From: Bacteroidota bacterium
GTDB lineage: Bacteria; Bacteroidota; Bacteroidia; AKYH767-A; CANKSK01
Direction: 5' to 3'
NCBI GenBank assembly: GCA_947485425.1
Contig: CANKSK010000070.1
Coordinates: 1 to 6,275, forward strand
Length of the DNA: 6,275 nt
The number at the start of each line of letters is the position of its first letter. The stretch's first letter is position 1. The notes beneath the pieces were generated by a model that made no database searches, was not told where the DNA came from, and saw nothing but the letters and a program-made list of their open reading frames with translations. Position numbers and translations under genes: made by a program. This document shows positions 6,079-6,275 of the stretch, piece by piece.

Positions 6079-6275
6079 TTAATTGGATTGTATAGCACCA
6101 AGCATCTTGTTTTGAACGGGTACATTTCCATGATCAAAACTCAAATCGCTATCGTTTGTAGTTACTTGAATCATGTCTCCAACCATTTTTATTTGCTTAT
6201 TTTCTACGCACAAAATGCGGTAATACGTAACACCCTTTCCTGGGTTTTTGTCAACAAAAGAAAAACTACTTACCA
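6079..6275 (-). CDS. C-terminal end of a large secreted protein (5' end outside window), shortened T9SS-like tail
   Basis: The last 64 residues of a minus-strand gene are visible; the frame is open to the right edge and stops with TAA at 6079-6081. Residues 5-20 (FSFVDKNPGKGVTYYRI) closely match the 'F.D.NP..G.NYYRL' segment that, in large Bacteroidota surface and secreted proteins, sits just before the T9SS type A sorting domain. After VENKQIKMVGDMIQVTT the frame gives DHGNVPVQNKML, which looks like a degraded 'YPNPVQNKL' opening of a sorting tail, and then ends eight residues later (GAIQSN*). The usual remaining 60 or so residues are missing, and neither other minus-strand frame before the terminator continues them. 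The protein is probably exported and surface-linked in origin; whether this end still directs secretion is doubtful. The N-terminal domains and full size cannot be seen. Confidence 0.7.
   Translation of the reverse strand, partial: VSSFSFVDKNPGKGVTYYRILCVENKQIKMVGDMIQVTTNDSDLSFDHGNVPVQNKMLGAIQSN

Noticed and set aside
6036..6081. Frameshift that would restore a full T9SS tail after the right-edge gene's stop codon
   Set aside because: Both other minus-strand frames hit stops within 10-13 codons and contain no tail-like strands before the terminator, so a simple one-base shift does not recover the domain.

Overview
The window looks like chromosomal DNA of a member of the Bacteroidota, possibly near the Chitinophagales, Saprospiria or Sphingobacteriales. 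The evidence is an AT-rich sequence, no Shine-Dalgarno motif before any of the four visible starts, the tail of a TonB-dependent receptor of Bacteroidota type, proteins resembling type IX secretion (T9SS) cargo tails, exported proteins with short Sec signals, and a candidate TAnnTTTG promoter element. The genus is not determinable from the sequence alone.

Layout, left to right. (1) 2-667 (+): C-terminal part of a TonB-dependent outer-membrane receptor, whose 5' end lies outside the window. (2) 735-2102 (+): a complete beta-CASP metallo-beta-lactamase-fold ribonuclease related to CPSF-73, with all catalytic motifs. (3) 2218-2703 (+): a small exported protein that is little more than a FlgD/T9SS-tail-like beta-sandwich. 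(4) 2800-5412 (+): a large soluble hybrid histidine kinase with the order REC-PAS-PAS-PAS-PAS-HisKA-HATPase. (5) 5417-5821 (-): a small secreted protein of unknown function that converges on the kinase gene with a 4-base gap. (6) 5822-6078: an AT-rich intergenic stretch with a 15-base dyad and a strong hairpin terminator. (7) 6079-6275 (-): the 3' end of a gene for a large secreted protein, with a degenerate and shortened T9SS-type end; its 5' part lies outside the window.

The genes do not form an obvious pathway. The four plus-strand genes share direction, but gaps of 67, 115 and 96 bases separate them, and at least the gene at 2218 appears to have its own promoter. Three products belong to the cell envelope or the secreted fraction (receptor, tail-like protein, small secreted protein), and the right-edge gene probably encodes a fourth. 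The kinase is cytoplasmic and has no partner response regulator here. I see no mobile element, CRISPR array, tRNA or rRNA. No convincing new multi-gene system is present. The points most worth a second look are the orphan tail-like protein, the shortened T9SS end at the right edge, and the tightly convergent gene pair.
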